From contig JAODBQ010000307.1 in NCBI GenBank assembly GCA_025464045.1, positions 1 through 6,296 of the forward strand: a stretch of DNA of 6,296 nucleotides, given 5' to 3'. The stretch comes from Ilumatobacteraceae bacterium. Lineage in GTDB: Bacteria > Actinomycetota > Acidimicrobiia > Acidimicrobiales > Ilumatobacteraceae. Below the pieces are notes generated by a model. It saw only the letters and a program-made list of their open reading frames with translations. It did no database searches and was not told the origin of the DNA. Below, piece after piece: positions 4,247-6,296 of the stretch; positions within the stretch are counted from its first letter, which is position 1; each line of letters begins with the position of its first letter. The translations under genes were made by a program, and so were the position numbers.

Positions 4247-6079
4247 GTGCGTGGCCCGAGGGTGCGGCAGCGAGTGGTCGGTGGCCTGGCGCGCGTGCTC
4301 GCGGCGGCGTTGCTCGGTGCGGCGATGCTCGCGGCCGGCCCAATCGTCGCGCGTGCAGCGCCGGTCAAGCCCGAGGCGTTGCTCGTCGGCGATTCCGTGC
4401 TCAACGGCTTGGCGCAGGGGTACGGCTCAGCCGGCCGAGTGGCGCTTGCCGCCCGGCACTCGTACATCCTCGATTCAGCCGGCTGCCGGAGGCTGATCAC
4501 CACGAGCTGCCGGATCCCGCCGGGCCCGACGCCGACCAACGCGATCACCGTCGTGCGGGGGCGCGCCGGTCAGTACGACCGAGCGCTCGTGATCGCCGCC
4601 GGCTACGACGACCCGACGAGCGGCCCGTTCGGGATCGGCGCGGCCGTCAGCACGATCGTCGCCGAGGCCCGCAACCAAAGCATCGGCCACGTCATCTGGC
4701 TGACGTATCGGGAGGCAGGGAGCAGCGGCAACATGGCCCGCTTCCGGTCGAGCAATGCCGTGCTGCGCAGCCTGCAGGGCACGTACCCAGAACTGCTCCT
4801 GGCCGACTGGGCCGCACGCAGCGCGGCGCTGCCCACGGGCTGGTTCTCCAGCGACGGCATCCACCTCGGTCCGCAAGCAGCAGCAGCGATGGCCGATCTG
4901 ATCGGCGACGCGCTCGACGAGGTCCTCACCGAGCCGGCGCGATGCACGTCGGGCGTGTGGTCGGGCAGCGTCGTGCCCGACGCCGCGCCGAGCGCCGGCG
5001 GTGCCGCCACGGGCGGGCTCCGGTTGATGCCGATGCCGGTGCGCTTCCTCGACACGCGCGATCTGCCGGGCAAGCTCGGCGCCGGTCAGGTGCTGGCGGT
5101 GGTGATCGCCGGCGTCAACGGGGTTCCCGCGGACGCCACGGCCGCGATCGTCTCGGTGACGGCGGTCGAGCCGTGTGCGGACACGTTCCTCACGGTGTTC
5201 CCCTGCGGGGGTGCGCCACCGACCGCGTCGACCGTGAACGCACTCGCCAGATCCATCGTCGCCAACGCGGCGATCGTGCGCCTCGGTGGCGGCGCGCTGT
5301 GCGTTGGCTCGCTGCGCCCGACGGACGTGATCGTCGACGTCAGCGGTTGGATCGCGCCCGGTGGCCTCGGCTCCACGCCCGTCGCGCCGGTGCGGTTGGT
5401 CGACACCCGGCCGGGCGAACCGCAAGCGCTGGCGGTCGCGCAGCATCGGGTCGGTGCCGGGCGGCTGCTGACCGTGGCCGTGGCGAGCCTGACCGGCTTC
5501 GATGCCTCGGCGGCGGCCGCGACGGTCAACGTCACGGCCGCCGATCCGGCCGGCTCGGGCTTCCTGACCGTCCTGCCGGGGCCGTGCGCGGGCGTGCAGC
5601 TGCCGCCGTCGACGTCGAACCTCAACGTCACCGCCCATCGCGACGTCGCGGCCTCGGCCACCGTCGGTCTCGGCGGTGGCGAGCTCTGCGTCTACGCCAG
5701 CGTGGACACCGACGTGGTGGTCGATCTACAGGCGACGCACGGCGTCGGGGGCGGGATGATCAGTGCGGTGGATCCGCTGCGGATCGTCGACACCCGCACC
5801 ACGGGCCGGATCGCAGCCGGCCGATCGCTGCCGGTCGGCGTCGGCGTGACCGCGGCCGCGGCGATCGTCAACGTCACCGCCGTCGACCCGTCGGCCAGCG
5901 GCTTCCTCACCTTGTACCCGTGCGGCACCGCGGTACCGACCGCCTCGAACGTCAACTTCGTCGCCGGCGCCGTGGTCGCCAACCGGGCAGTGGTGTCGAC
6001 CGGCGGCACCGACCACTTCTGCCTGTTCAGCTCCGCTGACACCGACGTGGTGATCGATCTCAGCGGAACTGGTGGCTGA
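4247..6079 (+). CDS. Secreted SGNH-hydrolase-like protein with three C-terminal beta-rich repeats
   Basis: Encodes 610 residues. A Sec signal peptide occupies 1-37 (basic R5/R7/R9, hydrophobic core at about 14-31, cleavage after A35-R-A37). The SGNH domain spans about 44-214. Block I is V-G-D-S50 with the nucleophile, and block V is D203-G-I-H206, the catalytic Asp-x-x-His. I-W-L-T-Y-R-E and A-D-W between them resemble the SGNH domains that act on, or transfer, acyl groups of surface glycans. Block III, normally G-x-N-D, reads G119-Y-D121-D. After a linker come three tandem domains starting near 264, 381 and 510, each opening with R-x-x-D-T-R and closing with D-V-x-V/I-D-V/L, probably for surface or carbohydrate attachment (inference). 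The mature protein is probably extracellular or wall-bound and may remove or transfer ester-linked acyl groups. The GTG at 4247 was chosen because it gives a compact signal peptide; GTGs at 4262 and 4274 are alternatives. The open frame from 4100 to 4246 is Arg-rich and unlikely to be coding. Confidence 0.92.
   Translation: MRGPRVRQRVVGGLARVLAAALLGAAMLAAGPIVARAAPVKPEALLVGDSVLNGLAQGYGSAGRVALAARHSYILDSAGCRRLITTSCRIPPGPTPTNAITVVRGRAGQYDRALVIAAGYDDPTSGPFGIGAAVSTIVAEARNQSIGHVIWLTYREAGSSGNMARFRSSNAVLRSLQGTYPELLLADWAARSAALPTGWFSSDGIHLGPQAAAAMADLIGDALDEVLTEPARCTSGVWSGSVVPDAAPSAGGAATGGLRLMPMPVRFLDTRDLPGKLGAGQVLAVVIAGVNGVPADATAAIVSVTAVEPCADTFLTVFPCGGAPPTASTVNALARSIVANAAIVRLGGGALCVGSLRPTDVIVDVSGWIAPGGLGSTPVAPVRLVDTRPGEPQALAVAQHRVGAGRLLTVAVASLTGFDASAAAATVNVTAADPAGSGFLTVLPGPCAGVQLPPSTSNLNVTAHRDVAASATVGLGGGELCVYASVDTDVVVDLQATHGVGGGMISAVDPLRIVDTRTTGRIAAGRSLPVGVGVTAAAAIVNVTAVDPSASGFLTLYPCGTAVPTASNVNFVAGAVVANRAVVSTGGTDHFCLFSSADTDVVIDLSGTGG
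5036..5353 (+). repeat. Protein repeat domain 1 of the SGNH-hydrolase protein
   Basis: Begins P-V-R-F-L-D269-T-R and ends V-I-V-D-V-S-G-W. The core carries A-A-I-V-S-V-T-A-V, T-F-L-T-V-F-P-C-G and a late L-C-V. Alternating hydrophobic residues suggest a beta-sandwich. It has three cysteines, one more than the other copies; the shared pair (P-C-G and L-C-V) could form a disulfide. Confidence 0.85.
5387..5731 (+). repeat. Protein repeat domain 2 of the SGNH-hydrolase protein
   Basis: Begins P-V-R-L-V-D386-T-R and ends D-V-V-V-D-L-Q. The core has A-A-T-V-N-V-T-A-A, G-F-L-T-V-L-P, S-N-L-N-V and E-L-C-V. It is the longest copy, with an insertion of about ten residues after the D-T-R motif. It starts 117 residues after the first copy. 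Confidence 0.85.
5774..6070 (+). repeat. Protein repeat domain 3 of the SGNH-hydrolase protein
   Basis: Begins P-L-R-I-V-D515-T-R and ends D-V-V-I-D-L-S-G just before the stop. The core has A-A-I-V-N-V-T-A-V, G-F-L-T-L-Y-P-C-G, S-N-V-N-F and F-C-L. It is the shortest copy, lacking part of the segment after D-T-R. Its 3' end (6038-6060) matches domain 2 (5705-5727) at 22 of 23 bases. Confidence 0.85.
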
Positions 6080-6296
6080 CCAGCTCCACACCGTCGACGA
6101 GGTGGGTGACGACGCCGTTCTCGTCGTCGGTGTCGACGTAGCGGATGCCCTGCTGGTGGCTCACCGCGGCAGGAACGACGAGCGTCTCCCACGTCGGGGC
6201 GTCCAGCTCGAGCGTCGCCGTCGACTCGAGGACGGCGTGCACGCCGTGCTCGTCGGCCGTGTGCTCGTTCACCTGGGTCCGGAAGCCCACACCGAC
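6060..6296 (-). CDS. 3' end of an unrecognised gene, truncated by the window edge
   Basis: The frame is open from the right edge to a TGA at 6062-6060, giving the last 78 residues of a protein. A GTG at 6290-6288 could serve as a start, but two further in-frame codons lie before the edge, so the true start is probably outside. The residues are not low-complexity: strand-like segments with many Glu, Asp, Val and Thr and several His (for example H-Q-Q-G-I-R-Y and D-E-N-G-V-V-T-H). I see no signal peptide, membrane helix or known motif. Amino-acid composition is much more protein-like than the Arg-rich antisense frames elsewhere, which is the main support. It converges on the SGNH-hydrolase gene and overlaps its end by 20 bases. 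Family not recognised. Confidence 0.6.
   Translation of the reverse strand, partial: VGVGFRTQVNEHTADEHGVHAVLESTATLELDAPTWETLVVPAAVSHQQGIRYVDTDDENGVVTHLVDGVELVSHQFR

Noticed and set aside
2755..6039. A 1094-codon plus-strand open frame running across the esterase gene, the gap and the SGNH-hydrolase gene
   Set aside because: Its product is overwhelmingly Arg/Gly/Pro-rich with no domains. It is the usual stop-poor shadow frame of GC-rich coding DNA; the frames with catalytic motifs and signal peptides are the real ones.

Overview
This 6.3-kb window is very GC-rich, uses GTG starts freely, and encodes exported proteins with long Thr/Ala/Pro-rich stalks. That points to a high-GC Gram-positive (actinobacterial) chromosome. 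The secreted domains that open with an R-x-x-D-T-R type motif make me favour the Acidimicrobiia (Ilumatobacter-like), but that placement is from memory and not shown by the sequence. I see no RNA gene, insertion sequence, CRISPR array, integrase or other sign of recent transfer.

Layout. (1) 19-1464, minus strand: a complete cytoplasmic FAD-dependent oxidoreductase of the group-A flavoprotein monooxygenase type. (2) 1465-1607: a divergent intergenic region with a TAnnnT-type -10 candidate for each direction and nested inverted repeats. (3) 1608-2861, plus strand: a single-pass membrane protein with an N-terminal cytoplasmic zinc ribbon, three polyproline runs, one transmembrane helix, a Thr/Pro stalk and a C-terminal extracellular domain of unknown function. 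(4) 2846-4075, plus strand, overlapping gene 3 by 16 bases: a lipoprotein with a Thr/Ala stalk and an alpha/beta-hydrolase domain of the PHB-depolymerase/LpqC-like esterase family, with a complete catalytic triad. (5) 4076-4246: an intergenic gap with a 12-base palindrome and a probable leaderless promoter. (6) 4247-6079, plus strand: a secreted SGNH-hydrolase-like enzyme followed by three tandem beta-rich domains of about 100-115 residues. (7) 6060-6296, minus strand: the 3' end of an unrecognised gene that runs off the right edge and overlaps gene 6 tail to tail by 20 bases.

How they fit together. The three plus-strand genes all place a domain outside the membrane: one membrane-spanning, one lipid-anchored, one secreted. 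Two of them are esterase-like hydrolases. The simplest reading is a cell-envelope or surface-polymer module (ester cleavage or transfer plus a membrane protein carrying a cytoplasmic zinc ribbon). The flavoprotein is divergently transcribed and need not belong to it. The substrate, and any cooperation between the proteins, are inference. There is no gene-free stretch longer than about 171 bases.
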